Shown in pieces: positions 1 through 9,067 of a DNA stretch of 64,000 nt. Position 1 is the stretch's first letter, and the number at the start of each line of letters is the position of its first letter. The notes beneath the pieces were generated by a model. It worked only from the letters and a program-made list of their open reading frames with translations, ran no database searches and was not told where the DNA came from. The stretch is taken from the NCBI GenBank assembly GCA_934572335.1, contig CAKTKU010000008.1, forward strand, positions 13,464 to 77,463. The letters run 5' to 3'. The position numbers and the translations under genes were made by a program. This DNA is from an uncultured Oscillospiraceae bacterium. Lineage in GTDB: Bacteria > Bacillota > Clostridia > Oscillospirales > Oscillospiraceae.

Positions 1-1103
1 TTTTTGCGGCGCTTCGCGCCAAGCTTCTTCGCCGCGGCAAGGCACTGTTCGCGCTGTGCCTCCAGCTCGCGCTCAAGCTTTATGAGCCTGTCCCCGGCGT
101 ACTCGATATCGTCCAGCTTTTTTCTGCACTCGTCAAGGTATTCCGGCAGCTCGTCCTCAGTTTTGCCGTACTTACGTTCGAGCTTATTCAAAAGCGAAAT
201 GCGGCTTTCGAGATTATCATACTCCTCCGGCGAAAAGTCAAGCCCCTCGCGGAAGTCGCGTATGGTCTCCGCCGCGTCAGAGAGCGCAAACGCCGCGTCG
301 TTTATGCCGTTTGCGGCGCTCTCAAGCTCCGGCGCGATGGCGGACGCTTTCGATGCGTAGTAGGCGGCGTTCTGCGCCATGGAAACGGCGTTATCGTCCC
401 CGCCGTAGAGCGCGGAGAAAGCCGCGTCAAGCGCCTCGGTCAGCTTTTCACTGTTTCTGAGAAGATCACGGCGCGCAATGAGCCCGTCCTTCTCCCCCAC
501 CTTTATATCGGCGCGCTCAAGCTCCTGTATCTGATATTTCAGACTGTCGCTCAAACGCTCCTTCTCTATCTCATCCATGCTGAGCGAGTCGATCTCTTTT
601 TTTATTGCGCAGTATTTGTTATACTCCGCGCGGTACTCCGCGACATCCGGCGCGAGAACTCCGAAGCTGTCAAGATACTGCATATGTCGGCGCTCATCCA
701 TGAGCTGCCGCCCGTCGTTCTGCCCGTGTATATCAACGAGCATGGCGGCAAGCTCCTTCATCTGCGCGGCCGTCACCGGCGCGCCGCAGACGCGGCAGCC
801 GCTCTTCCCGTCGGCGCTGATGCGCCGCTGCAAAATAAGCTCGCCGTCGTCCGCGTCTATCTCGTTGCCCGCGAGCCACTTTTCCGTCCCTGCGGAATCA
901 AATACCGCCGTGACGACGCCCTTTTCCGCGCCGCGGCGCACAAGCTCGCGGCTGACCCTCTCGCCGAGGACTGCGCCTATCGAGTCTATGATGATGGATT
1001 TGCCCGCGCCGGTCTCACCGGTGAGCACGTTCAGCCCCGGCGCAAAGCTGATGTCAGCCTTTTCAATTACAGCTATATTCTCAATGTGAAGTTCATTAAG
1101 CAT
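1..1103 (-). CDS. recN: DNA repair protein RecN, C-terminus cut by window edge
   Basis: SMC-like ATPase that binds DNA ends in recombinational double-strand break repair. The first 367 codons are visible out of the roughly 550 usual for the family. The start is the ATG at 1101-1103, giving MLNELHIENIAVIEKAD. The Walker A motif GETGAGKS sits at residues 29-36, followed by the ADIS/GLNVL context typical of RecN. The central part is rich in Leu, Glu and Lys as expected for the coiled coil. It lies 37 nt downstream of argR, the usual clostridial order argR-recN. The end of the gene, with Walker B and the signature motif, lies outside the window. Confidence 0.95.
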   Translation of the reverse strand, partial: MLNELHIENIAVIEKADISFAPGLNVLTGETGAGKSIIIDSIGAVLGERVSRELVRRGAEKGVVTAVFDSAGTEKWLAGNEIDADDGELILQRRISADGKSGCRVCGAPVTAAQMKELAAMLVDIHGQNDGRQLMDERRHMQYLDSFGVLAPDVAEYRAEYNKYCAIKKEIDSLSMDEIEKERLSDSLKYQIQELERADIKVGEKDGLIARRDLLRNSEKLTEALDAAFSALYGGDDNAVSMAQNAAYYASKASAIAPELESAANGINDAAFALSDAAETIRDFREGLDFSPEEYDNLESRISLLNKLERKYGKTEDELPEYLDECRKKLDDIEYAGDRLIKLERELEAQREQCLAAAKKLGAKRRK

Positions 1104-1140
1104 ACGGCGTTACCCCATGTTCCCTCCGGGAATCTATGTG

Positions 1141-1590
1141 TCAAAACAACAGCTCTATCTCGTGGAAGAAGCGGTGTGCGGCGTCATTGTCGCGCATGGC
1201 GATAAATGCGGTGTCGTCCCCGCCGAGCGTACCCACAACGCCGTCAATGGTCATGTTATCGACCGCGGAGCAGCAAGCGGACGCAAGTCCGGGGAGCGTT
1301 TTCAGCACGATGATATTCTGCGCTATATCGTAGGAGACCAAGCTCTCGCGGAAGATGGTCTTCAGGCGCGGGCTGAGATCGTCCCTCTCCTGTGTCGTCG
1401 GCGTAATATAGCGGTAGCTGCCGTTCGGACCAAGCTCCTTGACAAGGCGCATATCCTTTATGTCCCGGGAAAGAGTCGCCTGGGTGCTTTTTATGCCGCG
1501 CTCGGCCAGCGCCTGCATGAGCTGTCCCTGTGTTTCAATGTCCTGCTGTGATATTATTTCGAGTATCACACTCTGTCGTCCGTGCTTCAA
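1141..1590 (-). CDS. argR: Arginine repressor ArgR/AhrC
   Basis: Hexameric arginine-responsive regulator of arginine synthesis and catabolism. The 149-residue length fits the family. The N-terminal winged helix carries the recognition segment STQATLSRDIKDM, with the conserved Ser41-Arg42-Asp43. The C-terminal arginine-binding and oligomerisation domain has the GTLGGDDTAF motif, equivalent to the GDD motif that contacts arginine. It is cotranscribed between nadK (24 nt upstream) and recN. No arginine biosynthesis genes are in the window, so it acts in trans. Identification is firm. Confidence 0.95.
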   Translation of the reverse strand: MKHGRQSVILEIISQQDIETQGQLMQALAERGIKSTQATLSRDIKDMRLVKELGPNGSYRYITPTTQERDDLSPRLKTIFRESLVSYDIAQNIIVLKTLPGLASACCSAVDNMTIDGVVGTLGGDDTAFIAMRDNDAAHRFFHEIELLF

Positions 1591-1614
1591 TTCCGCGTCC
1601 TCCTGAAAGATATA

Positions 1615-2460
1615 TTAAGTCAGTTTTTCGTATGCAATGTCATAAAAGCTCTTGCGCCCCATGTTCACCATCTCGGTGTACCGGGCAGAGCGCTTGACGG
1701 TGACTACATCGTCATTTGCAAGGTCATAGACGGGGTTCCCGTCGACCGAGAGATACGCACGCCGCCCGTGCAGCTTCTCCGTTTTCACGGATATTGTGCG
1801 CACCGGGTCCAGCACAAATGACCGCGCACCCATAACGTGCGCGCATATCGGGGTGATGAGTATGTTCTCCGCATCTGGCTCAACGATAGGACCGCCCGCA
1901 GACATTGAGTACCCCGTCGACCCGGTCGGCGTGGCAAGGACAATACCGTCGCCGGAGAACGCCGTGATGGTGTCCCCGTCGCACATGGCGGTCAGCTTGA
2001 TGCAGTCGCCGTAGCCGTGGATGACCGCGTCGTTGAGCGCACAGTCGGTATATATCGTCTCTCCGCCGCGCGTGAGCGCGATGTCAAGCTTCATGCGGCG
2101 GCTCACGGTCATGCTGCCCTTTGCCGCCTCCGGGATGAGCGCGATATCCTCCGGCTCAAGCGTCGTCATGAAGCCCTTTGTGCCGAGATTTACGCCGAGG
2201 ATAGGCACGGAATAATCGTGCAGCGTCCGCGCGACAGATAAAAGCGTCCCGTCGCCGCCAACAACGACGATGAGCAAGCACTCCCCCGCCGCGTCTTCAA
2301 GCTTCACCATGGGTATTTCCGACGGGATAACATCCGGCTCGTCATCGGCGAACACCGGGCACACCACGGAATCATGCCCCGCTGCGCTCAGCATGCGGCG
2401 GATCTCTAATGTGAGCTGCAAACCAGTATCCCGAAACGGATTCGGGCAAATTGCGATCAT
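1615..2460 (-). CDS. nadK: NAD kinase
   Basis: Phosphorylates NAD to NADP using ATP or polyphosphate. The 281-residue protein carries the diagnostic GGDGT motif at residues 68-72, the conserved ND pair in ALNDAVI, and the glycine-rich GDGIVLATPTGSTGYS segment that binds NAD. The start is an ATG preceded by AGAGGT. The gene sits between tlyA (34 nt upstream) and argR. The order tlyA-nadK-argR-recN is widely conserved in Clostridia, which supports the call. Confidence 0.96.
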   Translation of the reverse strand: MIAICPNPFRDTGLQLTLEIRRMLSAAGHDSVVCPVFADDEPDVIPSEIPMVKLEDAAGECLLIVVVGGDGTLLSVARTLHDYSVPILGVNLGTKGFMTTLEPEDIALIPEAAKGSMTVSRRMKLDIALTRGGETIYTDCALNDAVIHGYGDCIKLTAMCDGDTITAFSGDGIVLATPTGSTGYSMSAGGPIVEPDAENILITPICAHVMGARSFVLDPVRTISVKTEKLHGRRAYLSVDGNPVYDLANDDVVTVKRSARYTEMVNMGRKSFYDIAYEKLT

Positions 2461-2494
2461 GTCCGTACACCTCTTTTATAGCTTGCTGTGAGCC

Positions 2495-3289
2495 TTACAG
2501 CACCTCGTGGGAGGCGGCAACGACCGCCTTTACGTCGATTTCGGCAGACGGCAGCGCCGCGTTTTTCATGTGGCAGATATACTCGATGTTGCCCTCCGGG
2601 CCTTTTATCGGGGAAAAATCCAGTCCGGCGACGCTCAGCCCTATCGTTGGCGCAAAGTCGAGTATGCCGCGCACGACCTCCTCATGCACCTTCAGATCGC
2701 GCACAACGCCCTTTTTGCCGACCTCTTCACGCCCTGCCTCAAACTGCGGCTTGATGAGGCAGATGATATCCGCCCCGTCCTTCAAAAGCCGCTTGACCGC
2801 CGGAAGCACGAGCTTTATGGAGATGAACGACACGTCCATCACCGCAAGATCGAGCGCTTCGGGTATCTGCTCGTCCGTGACATAGCGCAGATTCGTTCGT
2901 TCCATATTCACGACGCGCTCATCCTGCCGCAGCTTCCATGCGAGCTGCCCGTAACCGACGTCGACGGAATACACTTTCGCCGCGCCGTGCTGCAGCAGTA
3001 CATCTGTGAAGCCGCCTGTCGACGCGCCGCAGTCAATGCACACCTTGCCCGCCGGGTCAACGGGAAACACGCGCAGCGCCTTGTCGAGCTTATACCCGCC
3101 GCGGCTGACAAAAGGAAGCGTTTCTCCGTGTATCTCGACCTTTGCGTCCGGGGCGACAGCCATGCCGGGCTTATCCGCGCGCTGTCCGTTGACGAACACA
3201 ACGCCGCTCATTATCGTGGTTTTCGCCCGTTCGCGGCTCTCCGTGAGGCCGAGGTCAAAAACGAGCTGATCCAATCTGACCTTTTTCAT
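2495..3289 (-). CDS. tlyA: TlyA family rRNA 2'-O-methyltransferase (hemolysin A-like)
   Basis: 264-residue protein with an N-terminal S4 RNA-binding domain (about residues 1-60, beginning MKKVRLDQLVFDLGL) and an FtsJ-like SAM-binding domain containing DCGASTGGFTD. Family members methylate ribosomal RNA, and some were historically called hemolysins. I chose the ATG at 3287-3289 because it overlaps the dxs stop as ATGA; an in-frame codon 24 nt upstream would start inside dxs. The overlap implies translational coupling to dxs. The exact rRNA target in this organism is not evident from sequence. Confidence 0.9.
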   Translation of the reverse strand: MKKVRLDQLVFDLGLTESRERAKTTIMSGVVFVNGQRADKPGMAVAPDAKVEIHGETLPFVSRGGYKLDKALRVFPVDPAGKVCIDCGASTGGFTDVLLQHGAAKVYSVDVGYGQLAWKLRQDERVVNMERTNLRYVTDEQIPEALDLAVMDVSFISIKLVLPAVKRLLKDGADIICLIKPQFEAGREEVGKKGVVRDLKVHEEVVRGILDFAPTIGLSVAGLDFSPIKGPEGNIEYICHMKNAALPSAEIDVKAVVAASHEVL

Positions 3290-5139
3290 TGCGTACAACA
3301 CTCCGCACCGCAAATCTGCATTGCCGCATCGGCGATGCCCTGCGCGTCAAGTCCGTAGTCGCGCCGGAGCTCCGGCACGCTGCCCTGAAGCACTATGCCG
3401 TCGCCGAGGTTTATAAGCTTCGCCGCGCGAAGCTCTATGCCCTGCTCCGCGCAGAGCGCCAATATACGCTCTCCCATGCAGCCGGGAGCACAGCTCTCCT
3501 CCGGGACGATGAGCCGCCCCGTCTTTCTGAGCGAGGCGAGCGTGGTCTCTAGTTCATTCGGCTTGATGATGCCGAGCTTTATGACCTCGGCGCTCACGCC
3601 GCGCTCGGCCAATATACGCGCGCATTCAAGCGCGTTATTCACCGTTGTCCCATAGCAGATGACGGTGACATCGCTGCCCTCGCGCAGTACGGTCTCGCGC
3701 TCTACGTGGGAGGCGCAGTATTCGCCCTCGCCGCCTCTGGGATAGCGCACCGCAACAGGACCGCTCTCGCCAAAAAGCGCGGCTTCGAGCATATCGTGAA
3801 GCTCCTGAAAGCCCGCGGGACACATTATAGTCATTCCGGGGACAGAGCTGAGATAGCTGACGTCGAAAACGCCGTGATGAGTCTCGCCGTCGTTGCCGAC
3901 AAGTCCGGCTCTGTCAACGGCAAAGACAACATGGAGCTTTTGAAGCGACACATCGTGGATGAGCATATCATAAGCGCGCTGCAAAAAGCTTGAGTACACC
4001 GCGAAAACCGGCAGCGCGCCCTGCTTTGCCATGCCCGCCGCCATTGCGGCGGCGTGCCCCTCGGCAATGCCGATGTCAATAAAGCGTTTGGGGAACTCCT
4101 TGGCGTAGCCGCTCAGCCCCGTGCCGGAGCACATGGCGGCGGTGATGGCGCACACACGCCCGTCGCGTGCGGCAAACTCGCACATATCCTCGCCAAAGCG
4201 GTCGGAAAACGTTGTGCCGCCCTCCTTCACCGCGCCCGTTTCCGGGTCGAAGGGTCCCACACCATGGTATTTGTCCGGGTGATCCTCAGCGTAGAAGCAG
4301 CCCTTGCCCTTCTTCGTGAGCACGTGGACAATGACCGGCTGCTCCATATCCTTGGCGAGACGGATGGCGGATTCCAGCGCCTGAACGTTGTGTCCGTCGA
4401 CAGGACCGAGGTATTCAAAGCCCATCTGGCTGAATGTGTTGTCCGGCAGGAGCCATGATTTGAACCATTCCTTCACGCGGTGGTTGAGCCTGTACAACGC
4501 GGGCAGCTTCTTGAATTCCGCCCTGTACCAGCGCTTGAAGCTGATGTAAGCGGGCTTGTAGCGCATCGCGGCGAGAAGGCGCGACATACCGCCGACATTC
4601 TCGCTGATGGACATATTGTTGTCGTTTAGGATGATGACGATAGGCTCGCCGCAGGCGGCGGCATCCTCCAGCCCCTCATACGCAAGCCCGCCTGTCATTG
4701 CCCCGTCGCCGATAACGGCGGCGACGTCATACTTATCCCCTGTGAGCGCCCTTGCGCGCGCCATGCCCGTCGCAACGGACACGGAGGTGGACGCATGCCC
4801 CGTGACAAAGGCGTCGTCCGCGCGCTCATAGGGCTTGGGGAAGCCGGAAAGCCCGCCGTGCTGACGCAGTGTGGGAAAATCGTCCCTGCGGCCTGTAATT
4901 ATCTTGTGCGTATAGCTCTGATGACCGACGTCAAAGACGATGCGGTCAACGCTTGTGTCATAAACCCTGTGCAGCGCAACCGTCAGCTCCACCGTTCCGA
5001 GGTTCGACGCGAGATGTCCGCCGGTCTGCGCAACATTTTTTATCAAAAACTCTCTGATCTCCGCGCAAAGCACGTCAAGCTCGCTCTCGCTGAGCTTTTT
5101 TATATCCTCAGATGAGTTTATTTTCTCTATAATACTCAA
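3286..5139 (-). CDS. dxs: 1-deoxy-D-xylulose-5-phosphate synthase
   Basis: First enzyme of the MEP isoprenoid pathway: thiamine-diphosphate-dependent condensation of pyruvate and glyceraldehyde 3-phosphate. The 617-residue length is normal. The thiamine-binding segment GDGAMTGGLAYEGL...NDNNMS and the N-terminal FDVGHQSYTHK motif are visible. The start is TTG at 5137-5139, with AGGTACAGGG upstream. It follows ispA by 20 nt, so early and late isoprenoid enzymes are in one transcript; ispH is elsewhere in the window. Its stop overlaps the tlyA start. Confidence 0.97.
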   Translation of the reverse strand: MSIIEKINSSEDIKKLSESELDVLCAEIREFLIKNVAQTGGHLASNLGTVELTVALHRVYDTSVDRIVFDVGHQSYTHKIITGRRDDFPTLRQHGGLSGFPKPYERADDAFVTGHASTSVSVATGMARARALTGDKYDVAAVIGDGAMTGGLAYEGLEDAAACGEPIVIILNDNNMSISENVGGMSRLLAAMRYKPAYISFKRWYRAEFKKLPALYRLNHRVKEWFKSWLLPDNTFSQMGFEYLGPVDGHNVQALESAIRLAKDMEQPVIVHVLTKKGKGCFYAEDHPDKYHGVGPFDPETGAVKEGGTTFSDRFGEDMCEFAARDGRVCAITAAMCSGTGLSGYAKEFPKRFIDIGIAEGHAAAMAAGMAKQGALPVFAVYSSFLQRAYDMLIHDVSLQKLHVVFAVDRAGLVGNDGETHHGVFDVSYLSSVPGMTIMCPAGFQELHDMLEAALFGESGPVAVRYPRGGEGEYCASHVERETVLREGSDVTVICYGTTVNNALECARILAERGVSAEVIKLGIIKPNELETTLASLRKTGRLIVPEESCAPGCMGERILALCAEQGIELRAAKLINLGDGIVLQGSVPELRRDYGLDAQGIADAAMQICGAECCTQ

Positions 5140-5159
5140 AACCCTGTACCTGAAAGCTT

Positions 5160-6029
5160 TTAATTTTTTCTCGTTGCCAGCGCATCAGCAAGCGAGCAGA
5201 GGAACGCCGTGTCCTCGAAGGCTTCCGAGAGCACGCCCTTTGCAAACTCTGTCAGCTTTTCCACCGTCTCCCGGCAGCCCTTTTCGCCCATGAGCGCCAT
5301 ATAGGTGTTCTTGTGCTCCTGCGCGTCCGAGCCGATTGGCTTACCCAACTCCTCCGTGCTGCTGAGAACATCGAGCATATCGTCCCGTATCTGGAACGCA
5401 AGTCCAAGCGCCGCGCCGAAATGCCCCGCCGCGTCAAGCTGCATGCCCGTGCCGCCGGCGGCGGCGACGCCCATCTGGCACGCCGCGACCAGCAGCGCGC
5501 CGGTCTTGCGGCTGTTGATCTCCGTAAGCTCCTGATCCGTGAGGTTCTTCCCCTCGCCGAGCATATCAAGATACTGCCCGCCGCACATACCGTCCGCGCC
5601 GACAGCTCCGGAGAGTATCTCCGCGCACGCGGCTCTGCGCTCCGCCGGGAGCTGACAGGACAGTATTGCATGGAACGCCTCCGCCTGCAAAGCGTCGCCC
5701 GCAAGCGTAGCCACGCATTCGCCGTAGACCTTGTGGTTCGTGGGTCTGCCGCGGCGCAGGTCGTCATTATCCATGCATGGCAGATCGTCGTGAATGAGGC
5801 TGTATGTGTGCAGCATCTCCACCGCGCACGCCACCGGCATCGCTTTTTCTATGTTGCCGCCGCTTATCCGGCAGAATTCCAGCGTAAGCATCGGGCGGAT
5901 GCGCTTGCCGCCCGCGAGAAGGCTGTACCGCATTGCCTCGAAAAGCCCCGCCTGCGGCATGCTTTCGCACCCGGCAAACGTCTTTTCAAGCGCGGCTTCA
6001 ATAAGCGCTCTGTATTCTTTATCGTTCAT
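5160..6029 (-). CDS. ispA: Polyprenyl (farnesyl/geranylgeranyl) diphosphate synthase
   Basis: Short-chain trans-prenyl transferase that elongates dimethylallyl diphosphate with isopentenyl diphosphate. The 289 residues contain the first aspartate-rich motif within HDDLPCMDNDDLRRG and the second as IRDDMLDV. The position between xseB and dxs is standard for Firmicutes ispA. Product chain length (C15 or C20) cannot be decided from the sequence alone, though genomic position favours farnesyl diphosphate. The start ATG overlaps the xseB stop by 4 nt. Confidence 0.93.
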   Translation of the reverse strand: MNDKEYRALIEAALEKTFAGCESMPQAGLFEAMRYSLLAGGKRIRPMLTLEFCRISGGNIEKAMPVACAVEMLHTYSLIHDDLPCMDNDDLRRGRPTNHKVYGECVATLAGDALQAEAFHAILSCQLPAERRAACAEILSGAVGADGMCGGQYLDMLGEGKNLTDQELTEINSRKTGALLVAACQMGVAAAGGTGMQLDAAGHFGAALGLAFQIRDDMLDVLSSTEELGKPIGSDAQEHKNTYMALMGEKGCRETVEKLTEFAKGVLSEAFEDTAFLCSLADALATRKN

Positions 6030-6262
6030 TGTTCGTTATCCTCAAAGGGCAGCTCGATCGGCGACCTGTCCGCGCCTTTCTTGAGCTTGACCACCTTCTG
6101 CTCCGCCTCGTCGAGAAGCTTGGTGCACTCGGCGATCAGCTTTGTTCCCTCTTCAAACATAGTCAGCGACTCGCTGAGAGGCAGATCGCCGCTTTCAAGA
6201 TGCTTCACTATCTCATCCAGCCGCGCGACCGACTCCTCAAAGCTCAGCTTTTTTGCTGCCAT
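6026..6262 (-). CDS. xseB: Exodeoxyribonuclease VII small subunit
   Basis: 78-residue helical protein that assembles in several copies on XseA to form the single-strand-specific exonuclease VII. The hallmark sequence SFEESVARLDEIVKHLESGD near the N-terminus, followed by SLTMFEEGTKL, matches the family. It lies 19 nt downstream of xseA and overlaps ispA by 4 nt. Confidence 0.95.
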   Translation of the reverse strand: MAAKKLSFEESVARLDEIVKHLESGDLPLSESLTMFEEGTKLIAECTKLLDEAEQKVVKLKKGADRSPIELPFEDNEQ

Positions 6263-6281
6263 ACCATTCCTCCGTTCTCAC

Positions 6282-7487
6282 TCAAAGCGGTCTCACGTCT
6301 GTGACCTCACACTCCGCGGTGCCGTCGGCAAGCCGCAGGGAGACCGCGTCGCCCTTTTCAAGGGTGTCTATACTCTTTATAACATTGCCGGACGCACCGC
6401 TCACAATGGCGTACCCGCGCGAGAGCACCTTCAGCGGGCTCATCGCGTCAAGCGCGGCGGTCAGGCGGACATATTCATGTTTCTTTTCGGCGTTTATATG
6501 CTCCTGCGCGCCGATGAGCCTGTCGCGGTAACGGTCGAGCACGATGCGCCGGTCGTCGATCGCGGCGGCAGGGTCGAGCATGACGCGCTTTGTGCTGACA
6601 GTGTCCAGCCTCGTGCGCAGCGCGGCGAGCTTTTTCGCCATCGCCTGCGCGGAGCGTATCTCATACGAGCGCAGCACATCCGTAAACTCCGCAATATCCG
6701 GCACCGCGATCTCCGCCGCGTTCGACGGCGTGGACGCACGCGCGTCCGCCACATAGTCGGCGATGGTAACGTCCGGCTCATGCCCGACAGCGGAGATGAC
6801 CGGGAGCTCGGACGCATAGATGGCGCGGGCAACGCGCTCATCATTGAACGCCCACAGATCCTCTATCGAGCCGCCGCCGCGCCCTGTGATGATAAGGTCA
6901 GCGACCTTGAACTCGTTTGCGTAGCGTATCGCGCCGACGATTTCCGGCGGGGCTTCAGCGCCCTGCACGCGCACCGGCAGCAGCACGACCTTCGTCAGCG
7001 GCCAGCGCTGGGAGAGGATGCGTATCATATCGTGCACCGCCGCGCCCGCGGACGAGGTGATGATGGCAATGCGCCCCGGATATTTCGGGAGCGGTTTTTT
7101 ATGCTCGCGCGCGAAAAGCCCCTCTTCGTCGAGTTTACGCTTGAGCTGCTCGAACGCGACCTGCAGATCGCCTGTGCCCTCCGGCAGCAGCGCGCTGCAA
7201 TAGAGCTGGTACGCGCCGTCGCGCGGGTAAACGCTCACGCGCCCGAACGCCGTAACGCCCATGCCGCTCTCCGGGCGGAAGCGCAGCTTCACCGCGCTGC
7301 TTTTGAACATGACGCAGCGGATACTGCTCTCCGCGTCCTTGAGCGTAAAATAATGATGCCCGGACGGGTATATTTTATAATTGGACAGCTCACCCCGGAC
7401 ACAGACGTCGCTGAGTTCCGGGTCTCCGTCGATGAGCCCTTTTATTCTGCTGTTGAGCTGGCTGACGGAAAGGGTCTGGCGCTCCAT
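6282..7487 (-). CDS. xseA: Exodeoxyribonuclease VII large subunit
   Basis: 401-residue catalytic subunit of exonuclease VII, which degrades single-stranded DNA in both directions. It has an N-terminal OB-fold (about residues 5-95, including SVSQLNSRIKGLI and GELSNYKIYPSGHHYFTLKD) and a nuclease core with the motifs IAIITSSAGAAVHDM and GRGGGSIEDLWAFNDE. The C-terminus contains the helical region that binds XseB. Its ATG shares one base with the nusB stop (TAATG), so translation is likely coupled. Confidence 0.97.
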   Translation of the reverse strand: MERQTLSVSQLNSRIKGLIDGDPELSDVCVRGELSNYKIYPSGHHYFTLKDAESSIRCVMFKSSAVKLRFRPESGMGVTAFGRVSVYPRDGAYQLYCSALLPEGTGDLQVAFEQLKRKLDEEGLFAREHKKPLPKYPGRIAIITSSAGAAVHDMIRILSQRWPLTKVVLLPVRVQGAEAPPEIVGAIRYANEFKVADLIITGRGGGSIEDLWAFNDERVARAIYASELPVISAVGHEPDVTIADYVADARASTPSNAAEIAVPDIAEFTDVLRSYEIRSAQAMAKKLAALRTRLDTVSTKRVMLDPAAAIDDRRIVLDRYRDRLIGAQEHINAEKKHEYVRLTAALDAMSPLKVLSRGYAIVSGASGNVIKSIDTLEKGDAVSLRLADGTAECEVTDVRPL

Positions 7488-7984
7488 TATTCCCCGGCCT
7501 CTTCGGTCTCTGCCGGCGCGTCAGCCGCTGCTTTCTCCGCCGGGAACTCCCCACGCATAAAGCCGCCCAGAACGCCGTTGACGAACGAGACAACATCCGG
7601 CTCGTCATAGCCCTTGTCAAGCTCGACCGCCTCGTTTATCGCGGCGGCGGCGGGGACGTCGTCCATATAAAGTATCTCGCAGATGGCGCAGCGCAGCACC
7701 GCGAGCGCGGTCTTGGATATGCGCTCGGGACGCCAGCCCTTGGCGTAGCGCTCTATATAGCCGTCCGCCTCGTCCTTATGCTCGGATATGAGCAGGGTGA
7801 GCCGGGTGATGTAGTCCAGCTGCTTTTTGTCGGGGTACTCGCTGTAAAGCTCGTCCTCTGCTTTCAGCGTAGAGTAATGCTCCTCGGAAAAGAAGCCGTC
7901 AATAAGCTCCTGCGGGGCGATGCCCGCGTTTGCCGCCGCGAAGCCGAGCTGTATGGCGATCTCTCTTGCTGTGCTTCTCGTCAT
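7487..7984 (-). CDS. nusB: Transcription antitermination factor NusB
   Basis: Binds boxA RNA with NusE (S10) and supports antitermination on rRNA operons. The 165 residues include the N-terminal STAREIAIQLGFA helix and the conserved C-terminal run AAINEAVELDKGYDEPDVVSF. A short Ala/Glu-rich C-terminal tail (last about 15 residues) extends beyond the core domain. It lies 18 nt downstream of the Asp23-family gene and overlaps xseA by one base. Confidence 0.95.
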   Translation of the reverse strand: MTRSTAREIAIQLGFAAANAGIAPQELIDGFFSEEHYSTLKAEDELYSEYPDKKQLDYITRLTLLISEHKDEADGYIERYAKGWRPERISKTALAVLRCAICEILYMDDVPAAAAINEAVELDKGYDEPDVVSFVNGVLGGFMRGEFPAEKAAADAPAETEEAGE

Positions 7985-8002
7985 CCCTTGATCCTCCGCG
8001 TC

Positions 8003-8365
8003 TTACTTGTCGAAAGCCACGCCGGAGACATGGACGTTGACCTCCGCCTTGTCCATGCCGGTGGCGGAGAGCACAACGCTCATAACCTCGTCCTGAACGC
8101 TCTTCGCGACGTCGACGATATTATAGCCGTAGGACACGGTGATGATGGCGTCGACAATTATTCTGCCCTCGTCAAACTGCACCTTCACGCCCTTGGAGAG
8201 CGTCTTTATCCCGATAAGCTCCACAAGCTCGGCGCCGGACGTGTTGGACAGCCCCGCAACGCCCTCGACCTGGGTCACAGCCGCCCTAACGAGCGCGGAG
8301 ATGACCTCCTCAGAGATATTGATGCTGCCGTTGGATTCCTGGCAGGTTATATAATTTTCACCCAT
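8003..8365 (-). CDS. Asp23/Gls24 family envelope stress protein (YloU-like)
   Basis: 120-residue member of the Asp23/Gls24 (DUF322) family. The motif GSINISEEVISALVRAAVTQVEGVAGLS and the later YGYNIVDVAKSVQDEV segment are typical. Family members are small cytoplasmic or membrane-associated proteins linked to cell-envelope homeostasis; a molecular activity is not established. As the first gene of the nusB-xseAB-ispA-dxs operon it occupies the same place as yqhY-type genes in other Firmicutes. It has a strong GAGGAGGAT ribosome binding site. Confidence 0.88.
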   Translation of the reverse strand: MGENYITCQESNGSINISEEVISALVRAAVTQVEGVAGLSNTSGAELVELIGIKTLSKGVKVQFDEGRIIVDAIITVSYGYNIVDVAKSVQDEVMSVVLSATGMDKAEVNVHVSGVAFDK

Positions 8366-8394
8366 AGTGTATCCTCCTCAGATGATGTCAGAGT

Positions 8395-8423
8395 ATTGTA
8401 CCACGTTATGCCGAAAAAATAAA
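8395..8423 (-). promoter_or_regulatory. Possible sigma-A promoter for the Asp23-nusB operon
   Basis: On the minus strand a good -10 (TACAAT) lies about 30 nt before the Asp23-family ATG, but the -35 at 17 nt spacing is weak (TTTATT). Placement between the spoIIIAH terminator and the operon supports it. Confidence 0.4.
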
Positions 8424-8452
8424 GCCTAATCATAAAAAATAACGTATTTATG

Positions 8453-8491
8453 CAAAAATACCCGGCACACGGGCGCACCCATGTACCGGAT
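8453..8491 (-). terminator. Rho-independent terminator of the spoIIIA operon
   Basis: A 14-bp stem (ATCCGGTACATGGG paired with CCCGTGTGCCGGGT, three G-U pairs) with a 4-nt loop is followed on the minus strand by ATTTTTG. It begins 11 nt after the spoIIIAH stop and separates the sporulation operon from the housekeeping operon downstream. Confidence 0.85.
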
Positions 8492-8502
8492 ATGCATTCT
8501 GA

Positions 8503-9042
8503 TCAGGTTTTTACTTCTATTATGCTCAGCTGCGCCGCCTGATACGGTGTTTCCGAGCAGATGATCTCCGTTATCCGCGCGACCGCGTCCTCGCTCAGCC
8601 CCTCCTCCGGCGCAGGCACGGCAACCGTGACGGTGTCGTTGCCTATGTACACCACGCAGTCGGCAAACTCCTTTGCGATCAGCAGGTTTTCTATCTGCGA
8701 TTCCTGCATGGAGTTTGTCGCCATGACGGATATGGCGTTCATCGCGCTGTCGATCGTCTCCTGCGAGGCGGTCTCCGCCGTGGCGGCGGTCTGCAGCAGT
8801 TCAAGCGCCTCGTCGCGCGAGACCTGCCTTGTCAGCCGCGCCTCCGCGAAATACTCCGAGCCGGATGTGGGCTTGCTCTCGGCGGTATCGGCGCTCGCGT
8901 TGAGCATTGCCTCATCCTCCGCCGATACCATTTCCGCGTCCGGGCTGCCCCATCTGTTGTTGTACGACCAGTTCAGTGCGACCGCCGCGCCCACGAAAAT
9001 GAGAACGGCCAGCATCGTGATGTTTCTTTTCTTGTTCTTCAT
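8503..9042 (-). CDS. spoIIIAH: Stage III sporulation protein AH
   Basis: Mother-cell membrane protein whose extracellular domain pairs with forespore SpoIIQ to form the feeding channel during engulfment. From the ATG at 9040-9042 it has 179 residues: a basic N-terminus (MKNKKRNI), one membrane segment (about residues 8-26), a variable linker, then the YscJ-like ring-building domain towards the C-terminus (SQIENLLIAKEF...VTVAVPAPEEGLSEDAV). I reject the upstream ATG at 9066 because the ribosome binding site AAAAGGAGGAG lies inside it and fits the later start. Last gene of the spoIIIA operon. Confidence 0.9.
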   Translation of the reverse strand: MKNKKRNITMLAVLIFVGAAVALNWSYNNRWGSPDAEMVSAEDEAMLNASADTAESKPTSGSEYFAEARLTRQVSRDEALELLQTAATAETASQETIDSAMNAISVMATNSMQESQIENLLIAKEFADCVVYIGNDTVTVAVPAPEEGLSEDAVARITEIICSETPYQAAQLSIIEVKT

Positions 9043-9067
9043 AAACTGAATGCTCCTCCTTTTCATT

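Noticed and set aside
5313..7610. A 765-codon plus-strand open frame
   Set aside because: It is antisense to ispA, xseB, xseA and nusB. GC-rich coding sequence often leaves long open frames on the other strand; the product has no family features and no ribosome binding site.
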